The notes below the pieces were generated by a model. It had not been told where the DNA came from. It made no database searches and worked only from the letters and a program-made list of their open reading frames with translations. Of a stretch of DNA of 49,718 nucleotides, positions 31,563 through 39,680 are shown one piece after another; position 1 is the stretch's first letter; each line of letters opens with the position of its first letter. The position numbers were made by a program, and so were the translations under genes. Origin of the DNA: Pseudomonadota bacterium. Its GTDB lineage: Bacteria; Pseudomonadota; Gammaproteobacteria; Burkholderiales; Burkholderiaceae_C. The stretch is taken from NCBI GenBank assembly GCA_020161215.1, contig JAIUOM010000015.1:1-49718 (forward strand), written 5' to 3'.

Positions 31563-32423
31563 ATGCCGTTGCTCACCTCCCAGATCGCCACCTACGCGCG
31601 GCACCACGCACAGGCGCCGCGCCCGGTGTCAGGCGACAGCTGCCTGGCCTGGATCACCCGAGGCGCGAACTTTCTCGTCGTCGTCTCGCGCGTGCAGACC
31701 GGGGACACCCTGCAGCGGGACAATCCGGACGAATACGTGCTGCTGGTGCCGGACACGCCCAACCTGTCGGTCGAGGTGCAGGCCGGCTCGGAGGTCCTCC
31801 ACGCTGGTGGCGACAGCCTGACCATCGTGCCGCCGGGCGCCAGCCGCCTGCGTGTGCAAGGCGCCGGCCTACTGGTGCGCGTGTTCTCCAGCGACGTCAC
31901 CGATCTTCTGGCGCTGGCCGACAACCACGCCACCTACGCCACGCCGAACCCGGACGTGGCGCCCCTGGTGGCCTGGCCCGAGCCCCTCGGCGGCTACAAG
32001 CTGCGGCATTACCGGCTGGCCGAGCACGTCACCGAAGGCAGCCAGATGCGCATCTTCCGCACCGCCAAGCTGATGGTGAACCCCTTGCTCAAGCGGCCGG
32101 TGGCGCGCGACGTGCGCAAACTCAGTCCGCACAGCCACGCCGATTTCGAGCAGGGCTCGCTGGCGCTGTCTGGCACCTACGTGCACCATTTGCGCTACCC
32201 CTGGGGCTCCGACATGACGCTGTGGCGCCCCGACGAAGCCGAGCAGATGGGCAGCCCCTCGCTGTTGGTGGTGCCGCCCAAAGTGGTGCACACCAGCCGC
32301 AACGTCGACGCGCCGGGTGCGCTGGTGGACATCTTCGCGCCGCCGCGCTGGGATTTTTCGAAGAAAGGCCAGGTTTGCAACGGAGACGAGTACCCCATGC
32401 CGCCCGAACCGGCCTCCGCCTGA
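31563..32423 (+). CDS. Bicupin-like protein of unknown function
   Basis: A 286-residue protein with two beta-rich halves. The second half contains the cupin-type motif PHSHADFEQGSLALSG (His-X-His...Glu), a likely metal site, and the pattern LLVVPPKVVHTSRNV that closes a cupin (His). The first half (LVPDTPNLSVEVQ...LTIVPPGASRL) is a second, metal-less cupin. Close relatives are not recognised. A role as sugar-acid isomerase, dioxygenase or ligand-sensing protein of the pathway is possible. It is 18 bp after the aldolase gene. Confidence 0.7.
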   Translation: MPLLTSQIATYARHHAQAPRPVSGDSCLAWITRGANFLVVVSRVQTGDTLQRDNPDEYVLLVPDTPNLSVEVQAGSEVLHAGGDSLTIVPPGASRLRVQGAGLLVRVFSSDVTDLLALADNHATYATPNPDVAPLVAWPEPLGGYKLRHYRLAEHVTEGSQMRIFRTAKLMVNPLLKRPVARDVRKLSPHSHADFEQGSLALSGTYVHHLRYPWGSDMTLWRPDEAEQMGSPSLLVVPPKVVHTSRNVDAPGALVDIFAPPRWDFSKKGQVCNGDEYPMPPEPASA

Positions 32424-32469
32424 GGTCATCGGCCGCTCCCAACCACCGAACTCCCCAGCCAAACGCGCA

Positions 32470-33237
32470 GTGTCCTCGTTTGCCCCCATCCGGTCGGTGG
32501 AGCGCGCGCTGGACGTGCTGCAGGCCCTGAATCGCCAGCCGGTGTGCTCGCTGGACATGCTGCATCAGCACACGCAAATTCCCAAGCCCACGCTGGTGCG
32601 CCTGCTGGAAACCCTGCAGCGCCGCAACATCGTGGTCCGTGCGCAGCAGTATGGGGCGTACAGCCTCGCCTCGGGCGTCAAGCTGCTGTCGGCTGGCTAC
32701 CACGGTGAGCCCCGCATCGTCGAGGCCGCCGCCGCGCCCACCGACGCGCTGACCCAAAAGATCAAATGGCCGCTCGCCGTCGCCGTGCTCGACCACGACG
32801 CCATGGTGGTGCGCTACAGCACCATTCCCAATTCGCCGTTGGCGCTGCTGCATTCCACCATCAACATGCGCTTGTCGCTGGTCAGTCGGGCCCTCGGGCG
32901 CGCCTACCTGGCTTTTTGCGACCGTGAGCAGCGGCGTGCCTTGCTGGACATGCTGCAACGGTCGGACAACCAGGAAGACGCCTTGGCGCACGACCGACCG
33001 GCGCTGTTGGCCGGGCTGCGCAAGGTCCGCCAGCAGGGCTATGCCTTGCGCGCGCCGGGAGTGCGCCCCGTGTCCGGTACCCTGGCCGTGCCGGTGCTGG
33101 AGGGCCAGCAGGTCATCGCCACGCTGGGCATGACCTGGATCGCCTCGGCGGTCAGCGACGAACAGGCCATCGCCCGCTATCTGCAGCCCTTGTGCCAGGT
33201 GTCGGCCCAGATCAGCGCCCGCTTGGCCGAGCTGTGA
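32470..33237 (+). CDS. IclR-family transcriptional regulator
   Basis: A 255-residue regulator with an N-terminal winged HTH (SVERALDVLQALNRQPVCSLDMLHQHTQIPKPTLVRLLETLQRR) and an effector-binding IclR domain (about 85-250). There is no ATG at a suitable place; GTG at 32470 gives the normal length, 46 bp after the cupin stop. It is inside the catabolic cluster and most probably controls it, with the 27-bp palindrome at 26573 as the candidate operator. The effector is likely a pathway intermediate, unknown. Confidence 0.88.
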   Translation: MSSFAPIRSVERALDVLQALNRQPVCSLDMLHQHTQIPKPTLVRLLETLQRRNIVVRAQQYGAYSLASGVKLLSAGYHGEPRIVEAAAAPTDALTQKIKWPLAVAVLDHDAMVVRYSTIPNSPLALLHSTINMRLSLVSRALGRAYLAFCDREQRRALLDMLQRSDNQEDALAHDRPALLAGLRKVRQQGYALRAPGVRPVSGTLAVPVLEGQQVIATLGMTWIASAVSDEQAIARYLQPLCQVSAQISARLAEL

Positions 33238-33269
33238 ACAGCTAACCTCTTTTCGGAACCCGCACCCAC

Positions 33270-34280
33270 ATGACCCCAGCTTTTACCTCTTCTGCCTGCC
33301 GCGTCGGCGTGATCGGCGCGGGCGCCATCGGCGGCCACGTGGCCGCTCGGCTGGCCGCCGCCGGGCATCAGGTGACGCTGCTGGCGCGCGGCGCCACCCT
33401 GGCGGCCCTGCGCGCCCAAGGGCTGCGCTACGTCAGTGGTGGCCAGGCCGAGCAACGCCACGCCGTGCGCGCCGAGGCCACGCCCGAGACCATGGGGCCG
33501 CAAGACCTGGTGATCCTGGCCCTGAAATCCCAGGCGCTGCCGGCGGTGGCGCCCAGCTTGGCCCCGCTGCTGGCCGACACCACGCCGGTGCTGAGCCTGA
33601 ACAACGGCCTGCCCTGGTGGTATTTCCTGGTGTCTGGGTTGGGGCTGGACAGCCAGCGCTTGCACAGCGTGGACCCGGACGGTGCCACCGAACGCGCCAT
33701 CGCGCTGCCGCGCGTGCTGGGCGGCAGCGTGGTGGCCTCCTGCCACTGCCCGGAACCCGGTCTGGTGGTGCACAGCTCTGGCGGCCGGGTCGTGATCGGC
33801 GAGCCGGCCGGCGGTCTGAGCGAACGCGCCACGCGCTGGAGCGCGGTGTTGGCCGATGCCGGTTTGGGCGCCGTGGCCTCGGCGCAAATCCGCACCGACA
33901 TCTGGCTTAAGCTGATGGGCAACATCTGCTCCAACCCCTTGAGCTTGTTGACCTGCGCCACCAGCGACCAACTGGTGGACGACCCCGGCGTGGGTCGGCT
34001 GTTCGCCACCATGATGTCGGAATGCCTCGGCCTGGGTCGGCACCTGGGGCTGACCCTGCCCACCACAGTGGAGCAACGCATGGCGCAGACACGCCAGCTG
34101 GGCGCCATCCGCAGTTCGATGCTGCAGGACCTGGAGGCCGGGCGCGGCGTCGAGCTGGATGCCATTCTGGGCGCACCCATCGAGTGCGCGCGGGCCTTGG
34201 GTTATCCGGTCCCGACCCTGGAGCAGATCTTTGCCCTGGCCGGCCTACGCGCCCGCATGGCCGGGCTGTACCCCGCCTGA
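33270..34280 (+). CDS. 2-Dehydropantoate 2-reductase-like (ApbA/PanE) oxidoreductase
   Basis: A 336-residue NADP(H)-binding ketoacid reductase: the Rossmann motif GAGAIGG (16-22) near the start and the catalytic-lysine helix TDIWLKLMGNICSNPLSLL are clear. The C-terminal PanE domain (SSMLQDLEAGRGVELDAILGAPIECARALG) is normal. The family includes true ketopantoate reductases but also catabolic 2-ketoacid reductases. Its place as the last gene of the catabolic cluster suggests a pathway ketoacid rather than pantothenate synthesis. It converges with mog 3 bp apart. Confidence 0.9.
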   Translation: MTPAFTSSACRVGVIGAGAIGGHVAARLAAAGHQVTLLARGATLAALRAQGLRYVSGGQAEQRHAVRAEATPETMGPQDLVILALKSQALPAVAPSLAPLLADTTPVLSLNNGLPWWYFLVSGLGLDSQRLHSVDPDGATERAIALPRVLGGSVVASCHCPEPGLVVHSSGGRVVIGEPAGGLSERATRWSAVLADAGLGAVASAQIRTDIWLKLMGNICSNPLSLLTCATSDQLVDDPGVGRLFATMMSECLGLGRHLGLTLPTTVEQRMAQTRQLGAIRSSMLQDLEAGRGVELDAILGAPIECARALGYPVPTLEQIFALAGLRARMAGLYPA

Positions 34281-34283
34281 ACC

Positions 34284-34883
34284 TCAGCGCGCCGGCCGCA
34301 CCGCGCTTTTGGGGCGAAAGGCCTTGCACACCGCGTCGTGGGTTTCCAGGTAGGGGCCGCCGATCAGGTCGATGCAGTAGGGCACGGCGGCAAAGATGCC
34401 GTGCACGAGCGGGGCGCCGTCCGGGCCTTTCAGCCCTTCCAGCGTCTCGGCGATGGCCTTGGGCTGGCCCGGCAGGTTGATGATCAGGCTGTGCCCGCGG
34501 ATCACCGCCACCTGCCGGCTCAGGATGGCCGTGGGCACGAAAGCCAGGCTGATCTGGCGCATCTGCTCGCCAAAACCGGGCATTTCCTTGTCGGCCACGG
34601 CCAGCGTGGCCTCGGGCGTGACGTCGCGCCGGGCCGGGCCGGTGCCGCCGGTGGTCAGCACCAGGGCGCAGCCGGCGTCATCGACCAGCTCGGTCAGCGT
34701 CTGGCTGATGCGCTGGGTGTCGTCGGGGATCAGGCGCGGCTCGAAGCGGATGGGGTTCTTCAGTGCCTTGCTCAGCCAGTCTTGCAGCGCCGGCAGGCCC
34801 TGATCCTGGTAGATGCCGCTGGAGGCGCGGTCGCTGACCGAAACAATGCCGATGCAAACCGGGTCGTGGGACTGTGAAGTCAT
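34284..34883 (-). CDS. mog: Molybdopterin adenylyltransferase
   Basis: A 199-residue enzyme that adenylates molybdopterin before metal insertion in molybdenum cofactor synthesis. The start IGIVSVSDRASSGIYQDQG and TTGGTGPARRDVTPEATL (TTGGTG at 77-82), then GHSLIINLPGQPKA, are diagnostic of Mog/MoaB; the length and the C-terminal FAAVPYCIDLIGGPYLET favour Mog. It is downstream of yjgA in the same direction, separated by a repeat. Confidence 0.93.
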   Translation of the reverse strand: MTSQSHDPVCIGIVSVSDRASSGIYQDQGLPALQDWLSKALKNPIRFEPRLIPDDTQRISQTLTELVDDAGCALVLTTGGTGPARRDVTPEATLAVADKEMPGFGEQMRQISLAFVPTAILSRQVAVIRGHSLIINLPGQPKAIAETLEGLKGPDGAPLVHGIFAAVPYCIDLIGGPYLETHDAVCKAFRPKSAVRPAR

Positions 34884-34890
34884 CTGATGT

Positions 34891-34932
34891 GCTATTAAAA
34901 ATAGAGCTGCTCAGGATTATTCGGCGCCGACA
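34891..34932 (-). repeat. Dispersed intergenic repeat, family A copy 5
   Basis: GCTATTAAAAATAGAGC at 34891-34907 is followed by CAGG and CGGCGCCGAC. On the minus strand this reads GTCGGCGCC, CCTGAGCAGCT, ATTTTTAATAGC, the same order as the copies at 6103 and 19720. It lies between mog and yjgA and overlaps the last codons of yjgA. Confidence 0.6.
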
Positions 34933-35573
34933 TCGCCCGGAATTTGCTCCGAATCGGCATCCGCCAGCGTGCCACGCAGCAGTTGAAACAGTTCGCGAAA
35001 AGCGCGGCCCTGGCGCGGCGCCAGGCCGGTCGATTCGGCCACCTGGGCGGCCTGTGGCGCGGGGGCGTCCTTGCGCGCCTGGCGCACCAGGGCGCGCAGC
35101 TGCTGGATGTCGGTGGCCGGAAACTGTTGCACCCATTCGCCGAGCGCCGCGTCGTCGGCGATCAGGCGCTCGCGCCACTGCTCGGCCTGGTGCAGGCGCA
35201 GCGTGTCGGCGGCCGAGCCCTTGCGTTGTACCTCCAGCGCGTCGCGGATGGCGCCGATCTGCTCGTCGTCCAACTGGCGCATCAGCTTGCCCACCAGCTG
35301 GCTCTGGCGCCGCCGGCCCTCGAAATTGGTGATGCGCGCCAGCTCGGCCAGCGCGTCGTCCAGCCGCGCCGGCAGCGCCAGCGGCGTGCGCAAATCGGCA
35401 CGCAGGCCGAGCAGTTGTTCGCCCAGATCCTGCAGCTCGGTGCTTTGCGCCTTCAACTCGGTCTTGCTCGGGCCCTCGCCGCGCAGCTCTTGCTTGAGCT
35501 GCAGATCCAGTTCGCTGCCCTCGGCCACGAACTGACCACGCACGAAATAGCCTTTTTTGGGTTTGCGGGACAT
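34917..35573 (-). CDS. yjgA: YjgA/DarP family ribosome-associated protein (DUF615)
   Basis: A 218-residue, highly charged, helical protein. The start MSRKPKKGYFVRGQFVAEGSE is the betaproteobacterial YjgA N-terminus, and EGRRRQSQLVGKLMRQLD is the family's conserved segment. YjgA/DarP binds 50S subunits and promotes peptidyl-transferase-centre maturation. The start at 35573 is chosen over an upstream frame that runs into the GC-rich repeat. It is divergent from pmbA. Confidence 0.92.
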   Translation of the reverse strand: MSRKPKKGYFVRGQFVAEGSELDLQLKQELRGEGPSKTELKAQSTELQDLGEQLLGLRADLRTPLALPARLDDALAELARITNFEGRRRQSQLVGKLMRQLDDEQIGAIRDALEVQRKGSAADTLRLHQAEQWRERLIADDAALGEWVQQFPATDIQQLRALVRQARKDAPAPQAAQVAESTGLAPRQGRAFRELFQLLRGTLADADSEQIPGDVGAE

Positions 35574-35589
35574 ATCAGATAGTTTTTTC

Positions 35590-35720
35590 AGGAGCCCCAA
35601 TGGCCGCGGAGCAGGCCGAGCCAGCGGACGCCGCGGCCGGGCTGTGCCCGGTCGCTGGCGTCGCCCCCTTCGAGGGGGGAGGCGCAACAACGCGAAGCGT
35701 GTGAAGCCTGGGGGTGGGCG
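35590..35720. repeat. GC-rich repeat with CCCCC/GGGGG hairpin between yjgA and pmbA
   Basis: CCCCCTTCGAGGGGG (35664-35678) is a perfect hairpin, followed by GGCGCAACAACGCGAAGC and GTGGGCG. I recall this kind of cassette as common between genes in Comamonadaceae. It fills most of the divergent intergenic region. Confidence 0.5.
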
Positions 35721-35737
35721 TCAGTATCATAGCCACC

Positions 35738-37105
35738 ATGCACAACACCTCCCAGCCCCTGCCGGGCTTCAGCTATTCCCGCGCATTCTTCGAAGACCTG
35801 GTGGACACCGCCCTGGCGCACGCCAAAAAGCTCGGCGCCACCGACGCCGGGGCCGAGGCCTCGGAAGGCTCCGGCCTCAGCGTCAGCGTGCGCATGGGCG
35901 AGCTGGAGACGGTGGAGCGCAACCGCGACAAGGCGCTGGGCGTGACGGTCTACCTGGGCCAGCGGCGCGGCAACGCCAGCACCTCGGACTTCTCCCGTGC
36001 CGCCGTCGAGCAGACCGTGCAGGCGGCCTACGACATCGCCCGCTTCACCGCCGAAGACCCGGTGGCCGGTTTGCCCGACGTGGCCGACATCGCCACCGAG
36101 CAGCCCGACCTGGACCTGTTTCACCCCTGGGCCGTCGGCAGCGAGCAGGCCGCCGAGCTGGCCCTGGCCTGCGAACGCGCGGCCCTGGCGGTGGACAAGC
36201 GCATCGCCAACAGCGAAGGCGCCGGCGTGTCGGCCCAGCAAAGCCATTTCTTCAGCGTCCACACGCATGGTTTTCGGGGCGGCTACGCCAGCTCGCGCCA
36301 CAGCCTGTCGGTGGCGCCCATCGCCGGCAAGGGCGACGGCATGCAGCGCGACTACTGGTACAGCTCCGAGCGCGACGCGCGCGCCCTGGCCAGCCCCGAG
36401 GCGGTGGGCCGCTACGCCGCCGAACGCGCGCTGAGCCGCCTGAAAAGCCGCAAGATCACCACGCGCGAATGCCCGGTGCTGTTCGAGTCGCCCCTGGCCG
36501 CCGGCCTGCTGGGCAGCTTTGTGCAGGCCATCAGCGGCGGCGCGCTGTACCGAAAGACCTCGTTTTTGGTCGATTCGCTGGGCAAGGCGGTGTTTCCGAA
36601 GCACATCGACATCCACGAAGACCCCTTCGTGCGCGGCGGCAAGGGTTCCTCGCCCTTCGACGAGGAAGGCGTGCGCGTGCGCCCGCGCCAGGTCGTCAAG
36701 GGCGGCCGGGTGCAAGGCTACTTCCTCAGCACCTACTCGGCGCGCAAGCTGGGCATGCCGACCACTGGCAACGCCGGCGGCTCGCATAACCTGGTCCTGA
36801 GTTCGCGCCAGACGCAGGCCGGCGACGACCTGCCGGCCATGCTGCGCAAACTGGGCACCGGCCTGTTCGTGATCGAGCTGATGGGCCAGGGCGTGAACTA
36901 CGTGACGGGCGACTATTCGCGCGGCGCCAGCGGCTTCTGGGTCGAAAACGGCCAGATCGCCTACCCCGTGCAAGAAATCACCATCGCCGGCAACCTGCGC
37001 GACATGCTCCAGAACATCCAGGCCGTGGGCGCCGACGTCTACACCTACGGCGCCAAGACGGTGGGCTCGGTGCTGGTTGGGAAGATGAAGGTGGCGGGGA
37101 ATTGA
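35738..37105 (+). CDS. pmbA: Metalloprotease PmbA/TldE family
   Basis: A 455-residue protein of the TldD/PmbA family (TldE subunit). PmbA with TldD matures microcin B17 and degrades CcdA antitoxin. Visible family segments: DAGAEASEGSGLSVSVRMGELETVERNRDK at the start, QSHFFSVHTHGFRGGYASSRHS, CPVLFESPLAAGLLGSFVQAISGGALYRKTSFL and FVIELMGQGVNYVTGDYSRGASGFWVENG near the end. As usual for PmbA/TldE, the metal-binding HExxxH of TldD is missing, so it should act as the regulatory half of a TldD complex. The ATG at 35738 is preferred to an upstream in-frame GTG/ATG. Confidence 0.94.
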   Translation: MHNTSQPLPGFSYSRAFFEDLVDTALAHAKKLGATDAGAEASEGSGLSVSVRMGELETVERNRDKALGVTVYLGQRRGNASTSDFSRAAVEQTVQAAYDIARFTAEDPVAGLPDVADIATEQPDLDLFHPWAVGSEQAAELALACERAALAVDKRIANSEGAGVSAQQSHFFSVHTHGFRGGYASSRHSLSVAPIAGKGDGMQRDYWYSSERDARALASPEAVGRYAAERALSRLKSRKITTRECPVLFESPLAAGLLGSFVQAISGGALYRKTSFLVDSLGKAVFPKHIDIHEDPFVRGGKGSSPFDEEGVRVRPRQVVKGGRVQGYFLSTYSARKLGMPTTGNAGGSHNLVLSSRQTQAGDDLPAMLRKLGTGLFVIELMGQGVNYVTGDYSRGASGFWVENGQIAYPVQEITIAGNLRDMLQNIQAVGADVYTYGAKTVGSVLVGKMKVAGN

Positions 37106-37444
37106 GGGGGTGGGCGGGAAGTTTGGTTGAACTCGCCGCCGAGCACGGGCGTTTGAGGCTGCCACCAGTGAGGACGCTTAACGCTGGTTGCAGTCAGCCA
37201 TCGGCGGGCTCTCGAAGACCGGCTCTGCTAAAAGCGAACGACGAACGGGCGAAAGGTGACCGGTGCAGCCTGCCGGCCCACTAGAGCTTGTACCGGCGGA
37301 TTTCCAGCATTTTCCGTTGCACCGTGGGTCGTTGGAAAATTTGGTCCTTTGTGCTTGGTGCCGTATAGGCTCGTTATGTTGTGTGGTTGGGGCGCGGCAG
37401 TGGACAGCGGATACACTTGTTCGCAGTATGGATTCGCAAACAAC
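37106..37444. other. Gene-free left border of the restriction-modification island
   Basis: In these 339 bp I see no supported gene. A frame continuous with the methylase is open through the second half but lacks methylase sequence before MKTAVSLFSG. Base composition drops from GC-rich to clearly AT-richer after about 37280, marking the probable edge of transferred DNA. TTTTCC and GGAAAA near 37312-37342 form a small inverted repeat of unclear meaning; no controller-protein gene was found. Confidence 0.5.
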
Positions 37445-38392
37445 ATGAAGACGGCTGTCTCTCTCTTTTCAGGCTGTGGGGGGTCGGATTTGGGCATCGC
37501 CCAAGCCGGCTTCACGGTCTTGATGGCGAATGACAAGCTGGCATACGCGAAGGACGTGTACGAAGCGAATCACGCCGAGACTGACTACCGGCTTGGCGAC
37601 GTCCAGAAGATCAAGCTTTTCCCCAATGCGGACCTACTGGTCGGCTGTTACCCATGTCAGGGGTTTAGTCAGGGCGGGGTGCGCGATCCGAATCGTCGCA
37701 TCAACACGTTGTACCTCGAGTTCGCACGCGCTCTCGCGCAGATGAAACCGAAGGCCTTCATCGTAGAGAACGTGTCGGGTATGGTGCGGACGAACTACCG
37801 CCACCTGCTACTCGACCAGATCAAGGTGTTCTCCGAGATCGGTTACAACGTGAAAAATGCGCTGCTGAACGCGGCGAACTACGGCGTAGCGCAGGAGCGT
37901 AAGCGCATCCTGATAGTCGGCACGAGGAACGACCTGAGTGCCGACTTTCAATTCCCTGAGGCGACTCACGGGGAGGGCAAGCTCAAGCCGCACCAGACGA
38001 TTAAAGACGCACTGCGCTACATGCGGCACTGGCCATCAGAAGACGAGTATTACCGGCGCGATTTCCACTGGTACTACCTCTCGCGTGACCGCCGTCGGGA
38101 TTGGAACGAGTTGTCGAAGACAATCGTGGCCAACCCCCGTCACATGCCGTTGCACCCGATCAGCCCGCCGTTACGCAAGTTGCGTCACAACGTTTGGGAG
38201 TTTGAGAACGACCGGCCAGCTCGACGGTTCACATACCGCGAGGCGGCTAGGCTCCAGGGCTTTGACTCGGACTTCAAGTTTCCTGATACGGATAACGGCA
38301 GCTTGGACATGCGCTACACGGTCGTCGGGAATGCTGTGCCACCACCTCTGTTTGCCGCTGTTGCCAAGGCTCTGCCAAAGTCGATCTGGTAG
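37445..38392 (+). CDS. DNA (cytosine-5)-methyltransferase
   Basis: A 315-residue m5C methylase. Motif I is SLFSGCGGSDLG (6-17, SAM site), motif IV GCYPCQGFS (catalytic Cys71), motif VI ENV (108-110), motif VIII QERKR (150-154), then a short target-recognition region, motif IX around REAARLQGFD and motif X VVGNAVPPPL near the end. The start is ATG 37445; the frame is open further upstream without family similarity. It is tail to tail with an endonuclease-like frame only 3 bp away, so the two were a type II restriction-modification pair. The target site is not predictable. Lower GC than the flanks suggests horizontal transfer. Confidence 0.93.
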   Translation: MKTAVSLFSGCGGSDLGIAQAGFTVLMANDKLAYAKDVYEANHAETDYRLGDVQKIKLFPNADLLVGCYPCQGFSQGGVRDPNRRINTLYLEFARALAQMKPKAFIVENVSGMVRTNYRHLLLDQIKVFSEIGYNVKNALLNAANYGVAQERKRILIVGTRNDLSADFQFPEATHGEGKLKPHQTIKDALRYMRHWPSEDEYYRRDFHWYYLSRDRRRDWNELSKTIVANPRHMPLHPISPPLRKLRHNVWEFENDRPARRFTYREAARLQGFDSDFKFPDTDNGSLDMRYTVVGNAVPPPLFAAVAKALPKSIW

Positions 38393-38395
38393 GCC

Positions 38396-39103
38396 TCAGT
38401 AGGTCAGCGCGACGGCCTCAATAACCGTTGCCTTTGCCGTCACGCACCTATCGACCGAACCATAGAGCGTTGCCAGCCGGATCAGACGGGAGCGGTCGAT
38501 CACGATTGTCTCGGTCAAGTTGGCCCGCTGCTGCCAGTCGATCTGCGTGCCGGACGCCTCCGTCAGGTCGTGAGGCATGAAGTAGTACGTGGACCAAGGG
38601 TGCAGCAAGTGGATGTGCGGTCTCAGCTTGGCTGGGGCGGCTTCAAGGGATTTCTTGCTCCAGCTGTCGCCATCCGACGTACAACCGCACTGCGCGAGCG
38701 CGATCGGCAGACCATCACGCTCGTCGCCAGCCATCGGATGCCATGCGACGAGGTCCAAACCACCGTCGCCACGATCATTGGGCTTGAAGTCTTTGGCCTG
38801 CAGATGTAGCTTTCCACGCAGGTCCTTAACTAGGGCTTTCAGCTTATCAAAAAGCAGACCTTCGTAGCGGTTCGCGCCTTTCGCGCCAAAGCGGTGAACC
38901 TCCCAGCCCGTTGGCATTAGCTGCCTAAAGATCTCGTGTGAGGTCTCCTCGAAGGACTCTGTCAGCTCGTCGCGCCGGTTCTTCGGCACCAGTCGCAGCG
39001 ACGCCGACATAAGCATCTGCACATAGAACGCACGCAACGGTGTGTCCACCTTCAATGCTTCCAGCTCTTGGTCGTCGGTCGATAACTTGAATCTCTGCGG
39101 GTC
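38396..39103 (-). pseudogene. Restriction endonuclease-like gene truncated at its 5' end by an IS
   Basis: The frame reads back to 39103, just inside which lies a TAG at the junction with the IS200/IS605-type element. A coding-like stretch (DPQRFKLSTDDQELEALKVD) reaches the IS, so the N-terminus was cut off. The remaining 235 or so residues contain GDGGLDLVAWHP, then IALAQCGCT, a PD-(D/E)XK-like pattern of a type II enzyme with Gln-Cys in the usual (E/Q)xK position, and WSKKSLEAAPAKL. Nothing similar appears on the far side of the IS, so the 5' part was deleted or lost. The partner methylase is intact, which would leave it as an orphan. Confidence 0.75.
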
Positions 39104-39610
39104 CTATTCCCCGCCGCTTGCGGCGTAAGCTTGGAGGATGAGCGAGTACTTGCACAAGAGCCATAACGTTACGGTGCTGATGTATCACTTGGTATTTCCG
39201 GCGAAGTACAGAAGAGCGGTGTTTGACGACGAGGTAGATCGAGTACTCAAGGATGTGTGTTTGGAGCTTGAGCGTCGTTATGAGATGAAGTTTTTAGAGA
39301 TCGGTACAGATAAAGACCATGTGCATTTTTTGGTGCAATCGGTACCGATGTACAGCGTGACGAAGGTGGTGCGCACGCTCAAAAGCATTACAGCAAGAGA
39401 AGTATTCAGGAGATGCCCGAAGGTAAAGAAGCAGCTGTGGGGCGGAGAATTTTGGTCAGACGGTTATTTTGCGACCACAGTGGGCAAGCATGGAGACGAA
39501 GCGATGATTGGTCGATACGTCAAAAGTCAAGGAGGTCACTATGAGAAGCTTCATTCAGATCATCAACTTGGGCTGTTCTGATACCCCGCAGCTTGCTGCG
39601 GGGTAGTTCA
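39101..39610 (+). mobile_element. IS200/IS605-type insertion element
   Basis: The left end has a hairpin CGCCGC-TT-GCGGCG (39112-39125), the right end a perfect 9-bp hairpin CCCCGCAGC-TT-GCTGCGGGG (39584-39603). Between them is one tnpA gene and no tnpB. Subterminal hairpins without terminal inverted repeats are the IS200/IS605 hallmark. Exact ends are estimated; no direct repeats are expected. The element interrupts the restriction endonuclease gene. Confidence 0.85.
39138..39581 (+). CDS. tnpA: IS200/IS605-family transposase (Y1-HUH)
   Basis: A 147-residue single-strand transposase. The HUH metal site is KDHVHFLVQ (H61, H63), the catalytic tyrosine is Y127 in IGRYVKSQGG, and MYHLVFPAKYRR and GGEFWSDGYFATTVGKHG are typical of the TnpA_REP/Y1 family. 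It looks intact and could still be active. It should act on the subterminal hairpins at 39112 and 39584. Confidence 0.94.
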   Translation: MSEYLHKSHNVTVLMYHLVFPAKYRRAVFDDEVDRVLKDVCLELERRYEMKFLEIGTDKDHVHFLVQSVPMYSVTKVVRTLKSITAREVFRRCPKVKKQLWGGEFWSDGYFATTVGKHGDEAMIGRYVKSQGGHYEKLHSDHQLGLF

Positions 39611-39640
39611 TTAGCTAATCTGGATGTGTTGGCGCCGACC
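39609..39640 (-). repeat. Dispersed intergenic repeat, family A copy 6
   Basis: On the minus strand: GGTCGGCGCCAACACATCC followed by ATTAGCTAATG. It abuts the right end of the IS and marks the return to host-type DNA. Confidence 0.45.
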
Positions 39641-39680
39641 GAGGGCAGTTTTCGCTTGAAAACAGGTGCCCCGGCCGGTG

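Noticed and set aside
39101-39610. A tnpB/omega-RNA or guide function for the IS200/IS605 element
   Set aside because: Only tnpA is present; there is no RuvC-like gene and no room for one.
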